Source of the DNA: Devosia chinhatensis
GTDB lineage: Bacteria; Pseudomonadota; Alphaproteobacteria; Rhizobiales; Devosiaceae
Assembly: GCF_000969445.1 (NCBI RefSeq)
Contig: NZ_JZEY01000061.1
Location: forward strand, 1,103,501 to 1,167,500
Direction: 5' to 3'
Length of the DNA stretch: 64,000 nt
This document shows positions 25,566 through 35,784 of this stretch, piece after piece; the stretch's first letter is position 1; each line of letters begins with the position of its first letter. The position numbers were made by a program, and so were the translations under genes. The notes beneath the pieces were generated by a model. The model saw only the letters and a list, made by a program, of their open reading frames with translations. It was not told the DNA's origin and ran no database searches.

Positions 25566-26099
25566 TCAGGGGTTCCAGGGTGTCTTGCGCGCCGGCCCGC
25601 CCATGCCCAGCACCATCGCGTCGATAAAGGCGGTCTTGTGCTTGGAATAGGCCGCCCGGTCCGCGGGGAAGCGCTGCGCCAGATCCCGCTTGAGCGCGGC
25701 GTAATCGGCAAGGGCGACCGGGTCGGTCCGCAGGCGATCGCGGAACATCAGGTGCCGTCGCACTTCGTCGGCGTCGCTGTGCACATGCACATGATGCGTC
25801 CGCTCCCCGTCCGCGCGGCGCTTGATCAGCACCACCCGGTGCGGATCGACATAATTGGGCACATTGGCATAGCCCAGCGCTTCGACCGCCGGGATCGAGG
25901 CCAGCGCCTGCGCGCGGTCTGCAACATGGATCAGGATGTCGATGACCGGTTTTGCGGCCAGGCCGATGATCGCGGTCGAGCCGATATGCGCGATGGTCAG
26001 CGGCTCGGGTTCTAGAACCGCGCGCAGCCGGTCCTGCTCAATGGTGAAACGTCTGGCCCAGGCAGGGTCGTAATCCGCAAGGATCACGCCATCGTTCAC
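25566..26099 (-). CDS. GrpB/UPF0157 family protein
   Basis: A 177-residue member of the nucleotidyltransferase-like GrpB family: DYDPAWARRF near the start, IAHIGSTAIIGLAAKPVIDILI (the GS..PxxDI motif of the fold), and HHVHVHSDADEVRRHLMFRD. Its biochemical role is unproven. It overlaps the end of the HPr gene by 4 bases, so it is the third gene of the EIIA-HPr unit. Its presence in a phosphotransfer operon is unusual but may only reflect operon drift. Confidence 0.85.
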   Translation of the reverse strand: MNDGVILADYDPAWARRFTIEQDRLRAVLEPEPLTIAHIGSTAIIGLAAKPVIDILIHVADRAQALASIPAVEALGYANVPNYVDPHRVVLIKRRADGERTHHVHVHSDADEVRRHLMFRDRLRTDPVALADYAALKRDLAQRFPADRAAYSKHKTAFIDAMVLGMGGPARKTPWNP

Positions 26100-26395
26100 G
26101 CCTCGGCCCCGTCCACGTCCTCGTCAAAGCCGTTATTGACCAGTTCGGTGATCGCTTCGAGCGCTTCGCGTGCCTGCTTGCCACTCGCCTGAACCAAAAT
26201 CGTGGCGCCGGGGCCCGCCCCCAGCATCATCAGCCCCATGATGGAATTTCCCGCCACCGAGGTGCCGTCCTTGATCACGCTGATATTGGCGTCGAAACAT
26301 TCAGCCGTACGCACGAAGCGGGCTGAAGCCCGCGCATGCAGGCCCTTGCGGTTGACGATGGTTAATTGCTGGGCAACCGCCCTGCTCGCATCCAT
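26096..26395 (-). CDS. HPr-family phosphocarrier protein (NPr-like)
   Basis: A 99-residue phosphocarrier with the active His20 in RKGLHARASARF and the regulatory Ser51 in GNSIMGLMML, the target of HprK. It passes phosphate from EI-Ntr to EIIA proteins. Alphaproteobacteria with this set have no sugar-transporting PTS, so the relay is regulatory. The start shares a base with the stop of the EIIA gene (TGATG). The C-terminus carries an extra acidic tail. Confidence 0.93.
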   Translation of the reverse strand: MDASRAVAQQLTIVNRKGLHARASARFVRTAECFDANISVIKDGTSVAGNSIMGLMMLGAGPGATILVQASGKQAREALEAITELVNNGFDEDVDGAEA

Positions 26396-26799
26396 CAGCT
26401 GGCTCCACCCAGGACCGCATTGGCAACGGTGATGTATTTCTTGCCCGCCTCCTGGGCAATGTTGACCGCATCTTCCATGCTCATCTCGCCGCGCACGCGT
26501 CCGAGCTTGACCAGCATGGGCAGGTTTACGCCTGCGATCACCTCGATATGGCGGTTCTGCATCACCGAGATTGCCAGGTTCGAGGGCGTGCCGCCGAACA
26601 TGTCGGTCAGGATGATGACGCCGTCGCCACTATCGGCACGGTCGATAGCCTTGAGGATGTCCTCGCGGCGCGCTTCGGCATTGTCTTCGGGACCGATGGC
26701 AATGGTCTCGATCTGCTCCTGCGGTCCCACCACATGTTCCATGGCCAGCTTGAATTCGTCGGCAAGCGCGCCGTGGGTCACCAGAACCAATCCGATCAT
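26395..26799 (-). CDS. PTS EIIA component, mannose family
   Basis: The 134-residue domain begins MIGLVLVTHG, with phosphoacceptor His9, and continues with GVIILTDMFGGTPSNLA, the signature of the EIIA-Man fold. It has no EIIB or permease partner in the window, so it is a regulatory output of the phosphorelay formed with HPr and HprK. ATG 26799 is chosen because the domain starts there; the open frame extends 21 codons upstream without support. Confidence 0.93.
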   Translation of the reverse strand: MIGLVLVTHGALADEFKLAMEHVVGPQEQIETIAIGPEDNAEARREDILKAIDRADSGDGVIILTDMFGGTPSNLAISVMQNRHIEVIAGVNLPMLVKLGRVRGEMSMEDAVNIAQEAGKKYITVANAVLGGAS

Positions 26800-26941
26800 G
26801 CACTTTCCCCAATCGAACGAACCATGGCACATCCCTGCGCGGTTTTCGTCCCTGAGCCCCAAACGGTCCTGTCATCGGGCGCTGACAGAACATTCGCGCA
26901 CACCTTTGTCCCCCGCCTTCGGCCTTGCAAGGGGTAAATTG

Positions 26942-27409
26942 TCACGTCTTTGCGGCTTCCAGGCTTGCGCGCACCGCCTCGACCACCAGCAATTCCTGGT
27001 GGCCCAGACTCACGATGCCGGCCTGGGGCACCGGAGCGCGCGGCACGTCATGTCCGAAAAGCTCTGTCTGCAGCTCTTCTTCTTCCACAAGACGCATCAA
27101 TTCGGGGACGAGGTCGATGACCAGATGCAGCCTGGCGCTCTCGACATGCGGCCGGGAAACGATGCCCCGCCCACGCAATTCGATCAGTCCGGCCAGTTGC
27201 GGCGGCGCCAGCATGGTCAGGAAATCGCCGTCGTCGCGGATATCCACGCGGTCGTCCGCAACCAGGAACGCCTTTTGCCCCCGGCCTTCCCAGCGATCCA
27301 GCAAGGCCATCGACAAAACGGATTTTCCCGCACCGGATGGGCCGCGCAGCAATATTCCCGTATCGCCCAGGACCAATCCGGTCCCGTGCATGTTTTGTGG
27401 CTTGCTCAT
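26942..27409 (-). CDS. hprK: HPr kinase/phosphorylase, short alphaproteobacterial form
   Basis: The protein has only 155 residues, against about 310 in Firmicutes: the N-terminal domain is absent, as is usual in alphaproteobacteria. Walker A is GPSGAGKS (23-30), followed by VADDRVDIRDDG. The family C-terminal segment ELMRLVEEEEL and the region LFGHDVPRAPVPQAG follow. It phosphorylates HPr on Ser51 and so links phosphorelay state to ChvG/ChvI, whose genes lie 9 bases upstream in the same direction. Confidence 0.92.
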   Translation of the reverse strand: MSKPQNMHGTGLVLGDTGILLRGPSGAGKSVLSMALLDRWEGRGQKAFLVADDRVDIRDDGDFLTMLAPPQLAGLIELRGRGIVSRPHVESARLHLVIDLVPELMRLVEEEELQTELFGHDVPRAPVPQAGIVSLGHQELLVVEAVRASLEAAKT

Positions 27410-27418
27410 GCCCCAAGT

Positions 27419-29242
27419 CTATTTGCGCGCTCTTGGCAATACAATTGTAAAAACCGCGCCCGACCGGTCGGTACGATTATGCGCCCGGATCGTGCCTTTA
27501 TGGGCATCCACGATCTGTTTGGAGATGGATAGACCAAGGCCGGAATGATTGCCGAAGCTCTCTGTCTCGGGGCGGTCGGTATAGAACCGCTGGAAGATCT
27601 TGGCGGTGTCCCCAGTGATGCCGCGGCCTTCGTCGCTTACCGTCACGGTGATTGCATCGCCCTCGGTGCCGATGGCGACCGTCACGGTGCCGCCTTCGGG
27701 CGAAAATGACACGGCATTGTCGATCAGGTTGGCAAAGACCTGCGCCAGCCGGCTCTCGTGGCCGCTGATTGTCGTCGATCCGCGTCCCGAGCGCTTGCCC
27801 ATCACCACTTCGACCCGGCGGCCTGCAGCCATGTCCTTCTGGATGGCGACCATGGCCTCCGCCAGCTTTTCGACATCGACCAGCTCGGCGCTCTCGCGCG
27901 CCAGTTCGGCGTCGAGCCGGCTGGCGCTGGAAATGTCGGTGATCAGCCGGTCGAGGCGTTTGACATCGTGCTGGATGATTTCGTTGAGGCGTGCCCGGTC
28001 CTCCGCCCGCTTTGCCAGCGGCAGCGTCTCGACGGCCGATCGCAGCGAGGTCAGTGGGTTTTTCAGCTCGTGGGCCACGTCGGCGGCGAAGCGCTCAATG
28101 GCCTCGATGCGGTTGTAGAGCGCGTCGGTCATGCGCCGCAGCGCGCCTGACAGATGACCGATCTCGTCGGGCCGGTCGGTGAGGTCGGGGATTTCCGCGC
28201 GCGCATCGCCTGCCGTCTGTACCCGTTCGGCCGCTGCCGAAAGCCGCCGCATCGGGCCGGCAATGGTCCCGGCCAGCAGCAGCGACAGCACGATCTGCAC
28301 CCCTGCCGCGATCAGGGCGATGCGCAGCAGGCTCCAGCGCTCCTGCGCCACCACCGAATCGATATCGCCCGGCGCGGTGGACAAAAGGATCGCCCCCACT
28401 ATGGCGCGCAGCCTCTGGACCGGCACCGCCACCGAAACCACCAATTGTCCCTGGCTGTCGACACGCACGAAATCGGCCGGGGCGCCCTGAAGCGCCGAGG
28501 CGACTTCGGGATAACGCGCGCCTTCATCGGCCTGGTATTCCTGATAGGTTGGATAATTGTCCCCCGGCGCCCAGGAGATGATGGCATTCCACCAATCGGC
28601 CAGGAAAAAGCTCGGCTGGCTGGTGTCGATGGTGCGGCGCAACACCTCGCCCCGGGCATAGATATTGTCGCTGTCCAGGATCAGCAGGCCGCCCTGGTCA
28701 TAGATGCGGGCCCGGGTGCGGGTGGGAGTGATGAGGTTGCGCAGCAGCGGCGCCACCCGCTCCGGGCTGATGGGAAATTCAAGGCTCGGGTCGAAATAGG
28801 AAAGCGGGGACACATTGGCCCCCTGGGCATTCAGCAGGCGGTCGGGATTGATCGAGATGATGTCGCTGTCCACCGTCGCCGAGGCGGCAATGGCCGCGGC
28901 GATGATCTCGCCCTGCACGCGCAGCGATTGCACCCGGGCATCGATCAGGCCGGCGCGCCACTGGTTGAGGTAGAGGATGCCCACCACCAGAACCAAGAGG
29001 CCCGCCATGTTCAGCACCACGATGCGCCGCGTCAGGCTGGAAAAAATGGCAAAATTGACGAAGCGTCCGATCGCGCCGAAAACCCGGGCGACCGGACGCA
29101 GGATAAAACGTCGCCTTTTCCTGCCGGGCGTTTTCGCCGCGCCGGCAGGGGGCTCGTCTCTCTTGCTATCGGGATCGTCGAGTTGTGGGTCCAGGACGGC
29201 CACTTGTGCCTTATTGCTCCTTGAAGCGATAGCCGACGCCAT
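27419..29242 (-). CDS. chvG: ChvG/ExoS-type sensor histidine kinase
   Basis: A 607-residue membrane kinase. A basic cytoplasmic N-terminus is followed by a membrane segment near 75-95, a periplasmic sensor of about 200 residues, a second membrane segment, HAMP, the H-box [16 protein letters not shown], and the ATPase with [20 protein letters not shown] and [10 protein letters not shown]. In rhizobia and relatives ChvG senses acid or envelope stress and phosphorylates ChvI. It overlaps the end of chvI by 32 bases. The length and the neighbouring hprK are typical of the family. Confidence 0.93.
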   Translation of the reverse strand: MASAIASRSNKAQVAVLDPQLDDPDSKRDEPPAGAAKTPGRKRRRFILRPVARVFGAIGRFVNFAIFSSLTRRIVVLNMAGLLVLVVGILYLNQWRAGLIDARVQSLRVQGEIIAAAIAASATVDSDIISINPDRLLNAQGANVSPLSYFDPSLEFPISPERVAPLLRNLITPTRTRARIYDQGGLLILDSDNIYARGEVLRRTIDTSQPSFFLADWWNAIISWAPGDNYPTYQEYQADEGARYPEVASALQGAPADFVRVDSQGQLVVSVAVPVQRLRAIVGAILLSTAPGDIDSVVAQERWSLLRIALIAAGVQIVLSLLLAGTIAGPMRRLSAAAERVQTAGDARAEIPDLTDRPDEIGHLSGALRRMTDALYNRIEAIERFAADVAHELKNPLTSLRSAVETLPLAKRAEDRARLNEIIQHDVKRLDRLITDISSASRLDAELARESAELVDVEKLAEAMVAIQKDMAAGRRVEVVMGKRSGRGSTTISGHESRLAQVFANLIDNAVSFSPEGGTVTVAIGTEGDAITVTVSDEGRGITGDTAKIFQRFYTDRPETESFGNHSGLGLSISKQIVDAHKGTIRAHNRTDRSGAVFTIVLPRARK

Positions 29243-29927
29243 AGAGCGTCTCGATCATCTCGAAGTCGTCGTCGGTTGACTTGAACTTCTTGCGCAGCCG
29301 CTTGATGTGACTGTCGATGGTGCGGTCGTCGACATAGACCTGGTCGTCATAGGCGGCATCCATCAGCGCGTTGCGCGACTTGACGACGCCCGGCCGCAGC
29401 GCAAGCGCCTGCAGGATGAGGAATTCGGTGACCGTGAGCGTGACCCGCTGGCCTTTCCAGGTACAGGTATGCCGTTCTTCGTCCATCACCAGCGCGCCGC
29501 GCTCGATCAGCGCCTTGCTGGGCGCGGGCTCGGCGCTGCCTGTGCCCGCCGCGACGGGGTCGCGTGGTGCCGAACGGCGCAGGATCGCCTTAACGCGCTC
29601 CACCAGCAGTCGCTGGCTGAACGGCTTGGTGATGAAGTCGTCGGCGCCCATCTTGAGCCCGAACAATTCGTCGATCTCTTCATCCTTGGAGGTGAGGAAG
29701 ATGACGGGCACATCGGACTTCTGCCGCAGGCGGCGCAGCAATTCCATACCGTCCATGCGCGGCATCTTGATATCGAGAATGGCCAGGTCCGGCTTGTCGC
29801 TGGTCAGCCCCTCCAGTCCCGAGGCACCGTCGGTATAGGTGGCAACCTGGTAGCCCTCGGCTTCCAGCGTGAGGGAAACGGAGGTGAGAATATTGCGGTC
29901 ATCGTCCACAAGGGCGATTTTTGGCAT
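29211..29927 (-). CDS. chvI: ChvI-type OmpR-family response regulator
   Basis: The 238-residue regulator begins [18 protein letters not shown], almost a signature for ChvI. The phosphorylated Asp is in [16 protein letters not shown] and the Lys in TKPFSQRLL. The winged helix ends [21 protein letters not shown]. With ChvG it controls envelope, exopolysaccharide, central metabolism and acid-stress genes. The 268 bases to pckA hold divergent promoters; pckA is under ChvG/ChvI or HprK-linked control in several relatives. Confidence 0.94.
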   Translation of the reverse strand: MPKIALVDDDRNILTSVSLTLEAEGYQVATYTDGASGLEGLTSDKPDLAILDIKMPRMDGMELLRRLRQKSDVPVIFLTSKDEEIDELFGLKMGADDFITKPFSQRLLVERVKAILRRSAPRDPVAAGTGSAEPAPSKALIERGALVMDEERHTCTWKGQRVTLTVTEFLILQALALRPGVVKSRNALMDAAYDDQVYVDDRTIDSHIKRLRKKFKSTDDDFEMIETLYGVGYRFKEQ

Positions 29928-30195
29928 GGTCTGCCTTTCTCTTCGTGACGCTGCAAGGTCAAAGCCCTGCCGGTTCGCTGACAGGTATTTGCGCCCGTTG
30001 CAGGCGACAATTACGCATTAAATAAGGCACGGCCAAGTCTGGTGCAAAGTCTCGTGCCAATTCTCCGCGGGTTCCATACAAGTTCCGTGCGATGCAACTT
30101 CAGTCTTACGACCGATTTCCGGATGGTTCGCGGCCGGTATCGCTCCCTATTTTGCCGTCCATAGGCCGCATTGATTGCGGCGCGTGGAGATCAAG

Positions 30196-31788
30196 ATGAC
30201 AGCGTTCGATCACGACGCCCTTCGGACCGCATTGTCCGCAGCCGCCACATCGCTTAGCGACAACGCCAATGCGCCGGCCCTGGTTGCCGCTTCGCTCGGG
30301 CAGGGGCATGGCGTATTGACCGCCGATGGTGCCCTCTCGGTGACCACCGGGGCCTATACGGGCCGCTCGCCCAAGGACAAGTTCATCGTCCGCGATGCGC
30401 GCACCGATGCCAGCGTCTGGTGGGACAATTCGGGCGCCATGAGCCCGGACCATTTCGATGTGCTGTTGGCCGACATTCGCGCGCACCTGGGGGGGCAGTC
30501 GCTTTACCGCCAGGATCTTCTGGCCGGCGCCGATCCGCGCCACCAATATGACGTGACGGTCGTCACGCCCAGCGCCTGGCACGCGCTCTTCATCCGCAAT
30601 CTGCTGATCCGGCGCGGCGAGGACATTGCCGCTTCCGATGCCGCCATGCCGGTCACCATCGTCCATGCGCCCCATTTCAAGGCCGACCCGGCCCGCCACG
30701 GCAGCCGCACCGAAACCGTTATCGCGCTCGACATGACGCGCAACCTCGTACTGATCGCCGGGACGCTCTATGCCGGTGAAATCAAGAAGTCGGTGTTCTC
30801 GCTGTTCAACTTCCATGCCCCGGCGCGCGGCGTGCTGCCCATGCATTGCTCGGCCAATCTCGGGCCCGATGGCGAGGCTGCCCTGTTCTTTGGTCTTTCG
30901 GGCACGGGCAAGACCACCCTGTCCAACGATCCGGCCCGCCCCTTGATCGGCGATGACGAACATGGCTGGAGCGAGGATGGTGTTTTCAACCTCGAAGGGG
31001 GCTGTTACGCCAAGACGGTCAAGCTTTCGGCCAGTGCCGAGCCGGAGATTTTCGCCGCAACCCGCCGTTTCGGCACCGTGCTCGAAAATGTCGTGCTCAA
31101 CGCTCACAATGTGCCAGCATTTGACGACGTAACGCTCACCGAAAACACGCGCGCCGCCTACCCGCTCGACGTGCTCCCCTCTGTGGCGCGCGGCGGCGTC
31201 GGTGGCACGCCCCGCACGATCGTCTTCCTCACCGCCGACGCCTTTGGCGTCCTGCCACCGCTGGCCCGCCTGACCCCTGACCAGGCGGTCTACCATTTCC
31301 TGTCCGGCTATACCGCCAAGGTCGCCGGTACCGAGCGTGGCATCACCGAGCCACAGGCCACCTTTTCGGCCTGTTTCGGGGCCCCTTTCATGCCGCTGCA
31401 CCCCAGCGTCTACGGTCAGATGCTGGCCGAACGCCTTCGCACCAGCGGCGCTCAGGCCTGGCTGCTCAATACCGGCTGGACCGGCGGCGCCTATGGTCAG
31501 GGCAAGCGCATCGACATCGCCTCGACCCGCCTGCTGCTCAGCGCGGCGCTGGATGGAGCGCTGGACCATGCCGATATGCGCTTTGATCCCCTGTTCGGCT
31601 TCGAGGTGCCCCTCAACGTCCCGGGCATCGACGAACGCCTGCTGGATCCACGCCGGACCTGGCCCGATCCCGAGCTCTACGACGCCCAGGCCACGAGGCT
31701 TGTCGGGCTTTTCCGGGCGAATTTCGAGAAATTCGGCCCCGAGGCCGACGCTGAGGCAGGGCCTCGGCTGCAGATGGCGGCGGAATGA
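30196..31788 (+). CDS. pckA: Phosphoenolpyruvate carboxykinase (ATP)
   Basis: The 530-residue enzyme converts oxaloacetate and ATP to phosphoenolpyruvate, the first committed step of gluconeogenesis. It shows [15 protein letters not shown] for substrate binding, the kinase-1a loop [13 protein letters not shown], the metal site [16 protein letters not shown] and a C-terminal [18 protein letters not shown] 30196 is chosen for family fit and a GGAG site 7 bases upstream. It is a single gene with its own terminator. Confidence 0.96.
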   Translation: MTAFDHDALRTALSAAATSLSDNANAPALVAASLGQGHGVLTADGALSVTTGAYTGRSPKDKFIVRDARTDASVWWDNSGAMSPDHFDVLLADIRAHLGGQSLYRQDLLAGADPRHQYDVTVVTPSAWHALFIRNLLIRRGEDIAASDAAMPVTIVHAPHFKADPARHGSRTETVIALDMTRNLVLIAGTLYAGEIKKSVFSLFNFHAPARGVLPMHCSANLGPDGEAALFFGLSGTGKTTLSNDPARPLIGDDEHGWSEDGVFNLEGGCYAKTVKLSASAEPEIFAATRRFGTVLENVVLNAHNVPAFDDVTLTENTRAAYPLDVLPSVARGGVGGTPRTIVFLTADAFGVLPPLARLTPDQAVYHFLSGYTAKVAGTERGITEPQATFSACFGAPFMPLHPSVYGQMLAERLRTSGAQAWLLNTGWTGGAYGQGKRIDIASTRLLLSAALDGALDHADMRFDPLFGFEVPLNVPGIDERLLDPRRTWPDPELYDAQATRLVGLFRANFEKFGPEADAEAGPRLQMAAE

Positions 31789-31797
31789 ACGACAAGC

Positions 31798-31823
31798 AAA
31801 AGGGCGCTCTTGGGCGCCCTTTT
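31798..31823. terminator. Bidirectional terminator between pckA and the cell-wall hydrolase gene
   Basis: AAAAGGGCGC (31798-31807) pairs with GCGCCCTTTT (31814-31823), a 10-bp stem flanked by A on one side and T on the other. It can therefore stop both the pckA transcript and the converging hydrolase transcript. Confidence 0.9.
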
Positions 31824-31843
31824 CGTCTGCCGAGATGGCAAGC

Positions 31844-32734
31844 TCAGTTCGGCGAATAGAAGATGTGCGAATCCACCGCCGCCACGCGACTGAACGTGTG
31901 TGACCAGGACGGGGCCACGGCCGTCGTGTGGTAATAGAGCGCCGATCCGGGCAGGACGCCGATGTCCTTGCCTTGTGCGAACTCGGCATAGACTTCGCGC
32001 GCCAGATCCTTGGACTTGGCCCAGGCACGGCGTTCGCCCGGCGTATTGTCTCGCCCGTCACAGGCAAAGGTGAACTGGCACCGATAGAGGCCCTTATTGG
32101 CATTCTGGTAGATCACGCCGCACAGGGAGTCCGGAAATTCCCCCGAACGGGCGCGGTTCACGATCACATTGGCCACGGCCAGCTGTCCTTCAGCACTCTC
32201 GCCGCGCGCTTCGTGATAGATCGCCTGGGCCAAGCAATCGCGCTCGGTATCGGCGCGCTCGAGCCGCTTTTCCATCGGCTCGTAGCCGGACTGGACATAG
32301 CCGGCCAGCATGTCGGACGTCACGCTCGGCTGCGGACGTGGCGCCGGCCCGGCAAGACTGGCAATGGCTGAAAGGGCCGTATTGCCGCCATAGGAAGCTC
32401 GGCCGATATAGCCCATGAGCAGGTCCGGCGTCAGTTCAGGCTGCGGTCCGGCAAGCGTGACGTCCACCGAACGCAGGGCCAGCTGACGCTGACCGTAATT
32501 GGCGAGTAATTGGGGCGTCAGCGACAGCTCGCCGGGGGCAAGCGGAACCCGTGTCGCCCCAATGGCCGGCTGGGTGCGCAATTCGGCAATGGCGACCGGA
32601 ATCGTTTCGGGCAGAGTGACTGTCGTATCGGCCTGGGCAGGAGTGACGATCACGAAAAGCACGAGTGCGGCGGCACAAAGGGCCAGCACCGGCGAAAGCG
32701 CGCGCGCCAAGAATTGCTGCCGGTCCGATATCAT
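31844..32734 (-). CDS. SleB-family cell-wall hydrolase
   Basis: The 296-residue protein has an N-terminal membrane or signal segment (ALSPVLALCAAALVLFV), a low-complexity middle part of about 120 residues, and a C-terminal Hydrolase_2 (SleB) domain with AQAIYHEARGESAEGQLAVANVIVNR and ALYYHTTAVAPSW. The Glu in YHEARGE is the expected catalytic acid. It cuts peptidoglycan; outside spore formers this family acts in general wall turnover. ATG 32734 or ATG 32767 are both possible; the former is nearer to the signal segment. Confidence 0.85.
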   Translation of the reverse strand: MISDRQQFLARALSPVLALCAAALVLFVIVTPAQADTTVTLPETIPVAIAELRTQPAIGATRVPLAPGELSLTPQLLANYGQRQLALRSVDVTLAGPQPELTPDLLMGYIGRASYGGNTALSAIASLAGPAPRPQPSVTSDMLAGYVQSGYEPMEKRLERADTERDCLAQAIYHEARGESAEGQLAVANVIVNRARSGEFPDSLCGVIYQNANKGLYRCQFTFACDGRDNTPGERRAWAKSKDLAREVYAEFAQGKDIGVLPGSALYYHTTAVAPSWSHTFSRVAAVDSHIFYSPN

Positions 32735-33020
32735 GCCCCGTCCTAACCCCTGGGTCCTGCCAGCCATATCCGGCGGACCTTCTTGGAGGATGCCGTTTGG
32801 GGCACCCTGTCACTTCCCGGCTGCACACTAGCCAAGCGCCGTCCGGGATGGAAGTCGAAATTTACGGCTGGTTAACCATAGCCGTTAGCGACTTAAGACA
32901 GGGTTAACGGAGCAGAGAAAGCAAGGAAACCCTTGTTTTGCAGGAGCTTGGGTCGTGCTGAAGGGGGCCTTACCGCATTCGATAAGGTTTTATCCATTAC
33001 CCGACATGGTTAATCACTTC

Positions 33021-33704
33021 TTAGTCGCGGGCAAACGCGGCCAGGTGCACCAGCATCAGGCTCGGCACGACCGAGACGCCCAGCGCCTCGATTTCGGCAT
33101 TGGGTCCCACGAGGTCGGGCACCATGATCGTCTGCATGCCGGCAGCATGGGCGGCGCGCACGCCGGCATGGCTGTCTTCGAGTGCTAGACAATGCACAGG
33201 CTCCACGCCCAGGCGCCTGGCCGCCGTCAGATAGGGCTCGGGATGCGGTTTGGGATGGACCACGTCGTCTCGCGTCACCACGGTTTCGAACAGGTCCAGC
33301 AGCCCTGCTGCCCCCAGATGATGGGCGGCATGGGGATTGCGCGAAGAGGTGGCAACTGCGGTGGGGATGCCGCGGTCTCTCAATTCGGTGATGAACTCCA
33401 CAGCACCCGGCTTGACCGGAACACCGGCGTGACTGCGCTCGCGCATGGTGACGCGGCACCTCTCGTCGAACAGCGCATAGGGGAACGCCACGCCATAGGC
33501 CTCGATCAGCAATTGGTTGGTGCGTTCATGGCTGGAGCCGACCATGGACTGATGCACGTCATGGGTCATCTCGAAGCCCAGTTCGGTGCAGACATCGTAG
33601 ACGATCTCGCGAAACACCGCTTCCGTGTCGAGCAGCGTGCCGTCCATGTCGAAAATGGCGGCCTGGAAGGGGCGGAGGCGGAGCGTGTCGGAAGCGGGCA
33701 TCAT
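33021..33704 (-). CDS. HAD-family sugar-phosphate phosphatase (beta-phosphoglucomutase-like subgroup)
   Basis: A 227-residue HAD hydrolase of the alpha-helical-cap type. Motif I is FDMDGTLLDTE with two catalytic Asp, motif II is VATSSRN, motif III Lys is in HPKPHPEPY, and motif IV is ALEDSHAGVRAA. This subgroup acts on phosphosugars such as 2-deoxyglucose-6-phosphate, or as phosphoglycolate-like phosphatases; the substrate is not clear. Two adjacent ATG codons start it (33704 and 33701). It is divergent from selO with about 100 bases between. Confidence 0.88.
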   Translation of the reverse strand: MMPASDTLRLRPFQAAIFDMDGTLLDTEAVFREIVYDVCTELGFEMTHDVHQSMVGSSHERTNQLLIEAYGVAFPYALFDERCRVTMRERSHAGVPVKPGAVEFITELRDRGIPTAVATSSRNPHAAHHLGAAGLLDLFETVVTRDDVVHPKPHPEPYLTAARRLGVEPVHCLALEDSHAGVRAAHAAGMQTIMVPDLVGPNAEIEALGVSVVPSLMLVHLAAFARD

Positions 33705-33806
33705 TCCTGGACCTATAGGCCCCATTTGTGTCATCCGCCAGACTGTCCTGTGCATGGCTTTCCTGCTGGCGACGAACCGTTTCGGCCATGATAGCGTTCG
33801 GCTGCC

Positions 33807-35216
33807 ATGAGCCAGTTTATGCCAGCCCGCCGCCACGAAGAACTCGGCGACGCCTTCTATGATCGCGTCGCCCCCATCGATTTTCCCAGAACCATCCTGC
33901 GCCACCGCGATCAGCGCTGGGCCCGGCGCCTCGGCCTTGATATGCTGGATGAGACGCGCTGGCTGGCCCATTTCGGTCGCTTCGAGCCCCTTGCTGGATC
34001 GCTGACCCAACCTCTGGCCTTGCGCTATCACGGCCATCAATTCCGCTCGTACAATCCCGATCTCGGCGACGGGCGCGGGTTCCTTTTCGCCCAATGCATC
34101 GATCCGGTGGATCACCGCCTGCTTGATTTCGGCACCAAGGGCACCGGCAAGACGCCGTGGTCGCGCGGTGGCGACGGCCGGCTCACCCTCAAGGGCGGTG
34201 TGCGCGAAGTGCTGGCCACCGAAATGCTCGAAGCCCTTGGCGTTTATACCTCCAAGAGCTTTTCCCTGGTCGAGACCGGCGAGCAACTCTACCGGGGCGA
34301 CGAGCCCTCGCCGACGCGCTCGGCCGCGCTGACCCGCCTCAGCCACAGCCATATCCGCATCGGCACATTCCAGCGGCTGGCTTATCTGGAGGACACGGAG
34401 AATCTGGCGCGCCTCGTAGACTATTGCGTCGCCAATTATTACCCCGAGCTGGCCGACACGCCGAACAAACCCGCCGCTTTTCTCGAGGCGGTGGTGGCCA
34501 AAGTCGCGCGGCTGGGCGCCCAGTGGACCGCCGCCGGCTTCGTGCATGGCGTCCTCAATACCGACAATATCAACATGACCGGCGAGAGCTTCGACTACGG
34601 GCCCTGGCGGTTCCTGCCTCATTACGATCCGGACTTTACTGCCGCCTATTTCGATGAGACCGGCCTTTATGCTTTCGGGCGCCAGCCGGACACCTTGGCA
34701 TGGAACCTGACGCGGCTGGCCGAATGCCTCGTGCCAGTCTCTTCCATCGAACAGCTCGAGCCGGCGCTCAATACGATCTGGCCGCGGTTTCGGGCGGAGC
34801 TGCCGGCGCAGATATTGCGTCGACTGGGGCTTGAGCCGCGCGCGCTGGAGCAGGACGGTGCCCTGGTGACGGCAGTGTTCGGATTTCTCTCTGCAAGCCA
34901 ATCGCCCTACGAGCAGTTCTTTTTCGACTGGCGCGGCGGTGCCCTCAGCAGCCTGCGTGCCGCACGCAGTCCTGCCGCCCACCATTATGCCAGCGAGGCG
35001 TTCCGTCCGGTGGCCGATCTACTCGAACTTTATGGCCCCAGCGTCGACGTCAACCTCGACCACGCCTATTTCGCGCGGACACGGCCGCGGACCATGCTGA
35101 TCGATGATGTCGAGGCGATCTGGGCCCCGGTGGCGGAGGCCGATGACTGGACAGCATTCGAAAACGCCCTTTCGGAAATCGCGCAGATGCGCGATGCCTA
35201 CGGCATCAAGCCTTGA
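33807..35216 (+). CDS. selO: SelO/YdiU-family protein adenylyltransferase
   Basis: A 469-residue pseudokinase-fold enzyme that transfers AMP, not phosphate, to Ser, Thr and Tyr of proteins and protects against oxidative stress. Family motifs are YHGHQFRSYNPDLGDGRG, LDFGTKGTGKTPWSR, GGVREVLATEML and HGVLNTDNINMTG, which holds the metal-binding Asn/Asp. The C-terminal YFARTRPRTMLIDDVEAIW is present. It is shorter than the E. coli protein and lacks a C-terminal selenocysteine or CxxU-type tail. It is 13 bases upstream of the gamma-carbonic-anhydrase-like gene. Confidence 0.92.
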   Translation: MSQFMPARRHEELGDAFYDRVAPIDFPRTILRHRDQRWARRLGLDMLDETRWLAHFGRFEPLAGSLTQPLALRYHGHQFRSYNPDLGDGRGFLFAQCIDPVDHRLLDFGTKGTGKTPWSRGGDGRLTLKGGVREVLATEMLEALGVYTSKSFSLVETGEQLYRGDEPSPTRSAALTRLSHSHIRIGTFQRLAYLEDTENLARLVDYCVANYYPELADTPNKPAAFLEAVVAKVARLGAQWTAAGFVHGVLNTDNINMTGESFDYGPWRFLPHYDPDFTAAYFDETGLYAFGRQPDTLAWNLTRLAECLVPVSSIEQLEPALNTIWPRFRAELPAQILRRLGLEPRALEQDGALVTAVFGFLSASQSPYEQFFFDWRGGALSSLRAARSPAAHHYASEAFRPVADLLELYGPSVDVNLDHAYFARTRPRTMLIDDVEAIWAPVAEADDWTAFENALSEIAQMRDAYGIKP

Positions 35217-35229
35217 GGGAGGGATTTTC

Positions 35230-35784
35230 ATGACCATCTACGCGCTGGACGAGATTGCTCCGCGGATCGACCCCGATATCGGCTTCATTGCCCCAAATGC
35301 GACCCTAGTGGGGGACGTCGTCGTCGGCCCCGAAGTCGGGATCTGGTTCGGGGTCGTTGCGCGCGGCGATATCGAAACCATCACCATCGGCGCCCGCACC
35401 AATGTGCAGGAAAATGTCGTGCTGCACACCGACCGCGGCTATCCCCTGTGCATTGGCGAAAACGTCACCATCGGTCATGGCGCCATTGTGCATGGCTGCA
35501 CCATTGGCGACAATTCCCTTATCGGCATGGGCGCCACCGTGCTCAATGGTGCTGTCATCGGGAAAAATTGCCTGATCGGGGCCAATGCACTGGTGACCGA
35601 GGGCAAGGTCATTCCTGATAATTGCCTGGTCATGGGCGCACCGGCAAAGGTCGTGCGCGAAATCGACCGCGAGGGTGTCGAGGCGCTTGCGGCTTCGGCC
35701 GATCGCTATGTGCAGAACGCCCGCCGCTTTGCGTCCGGCCTGAAGCCCTTCGATCGCCGTGATCCCGATTTCGATCCCGCCTAG
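35230..35784 (+). CDS. Gamma-carbonic-anhydrase-like left-handed beta-helix protein
   Basis: A 184-residue hexapeptide-repeat protein of the YrdA/PaaY/Cam type. The three zinc-binding histidines are present: H66 (VVLHTD), H83 (TIGHGA) and H88 (IVHGC). It forms a trimer with metal at subunit interfaces. Activity as carbonic anhydrase varies in this group. A strong GGAGG site lies 7-11 bases before ATG 35230. Its TAG shares a CTAG with the stop of the convergent pccR gene. Confidence 0.88.
   Translation: MTIYALDEIAPRIDPDIGFIAPNATLVGDVVVGPEVGIWFGVVARGDIETITIGARTNVQENVVLHTDRGYPLCIGENVTIGHGAIVHGCTIGDNSLIGMGATVLNGAVIGKNCLIGANALVTEGKVIPDNCLVMGAPAKVVREIDREGVEALAASADRYVQNARRFASGLKPFDRRDPDFDPA

Noticed and set aside
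32968-32987. Possible hairpin CCTTACCG/CGATAAGG between the HAD and SleB genes
   Set aside because: The stem has a mismatch in the direction with the T-run and no T-run in the direction of the gene it would end.
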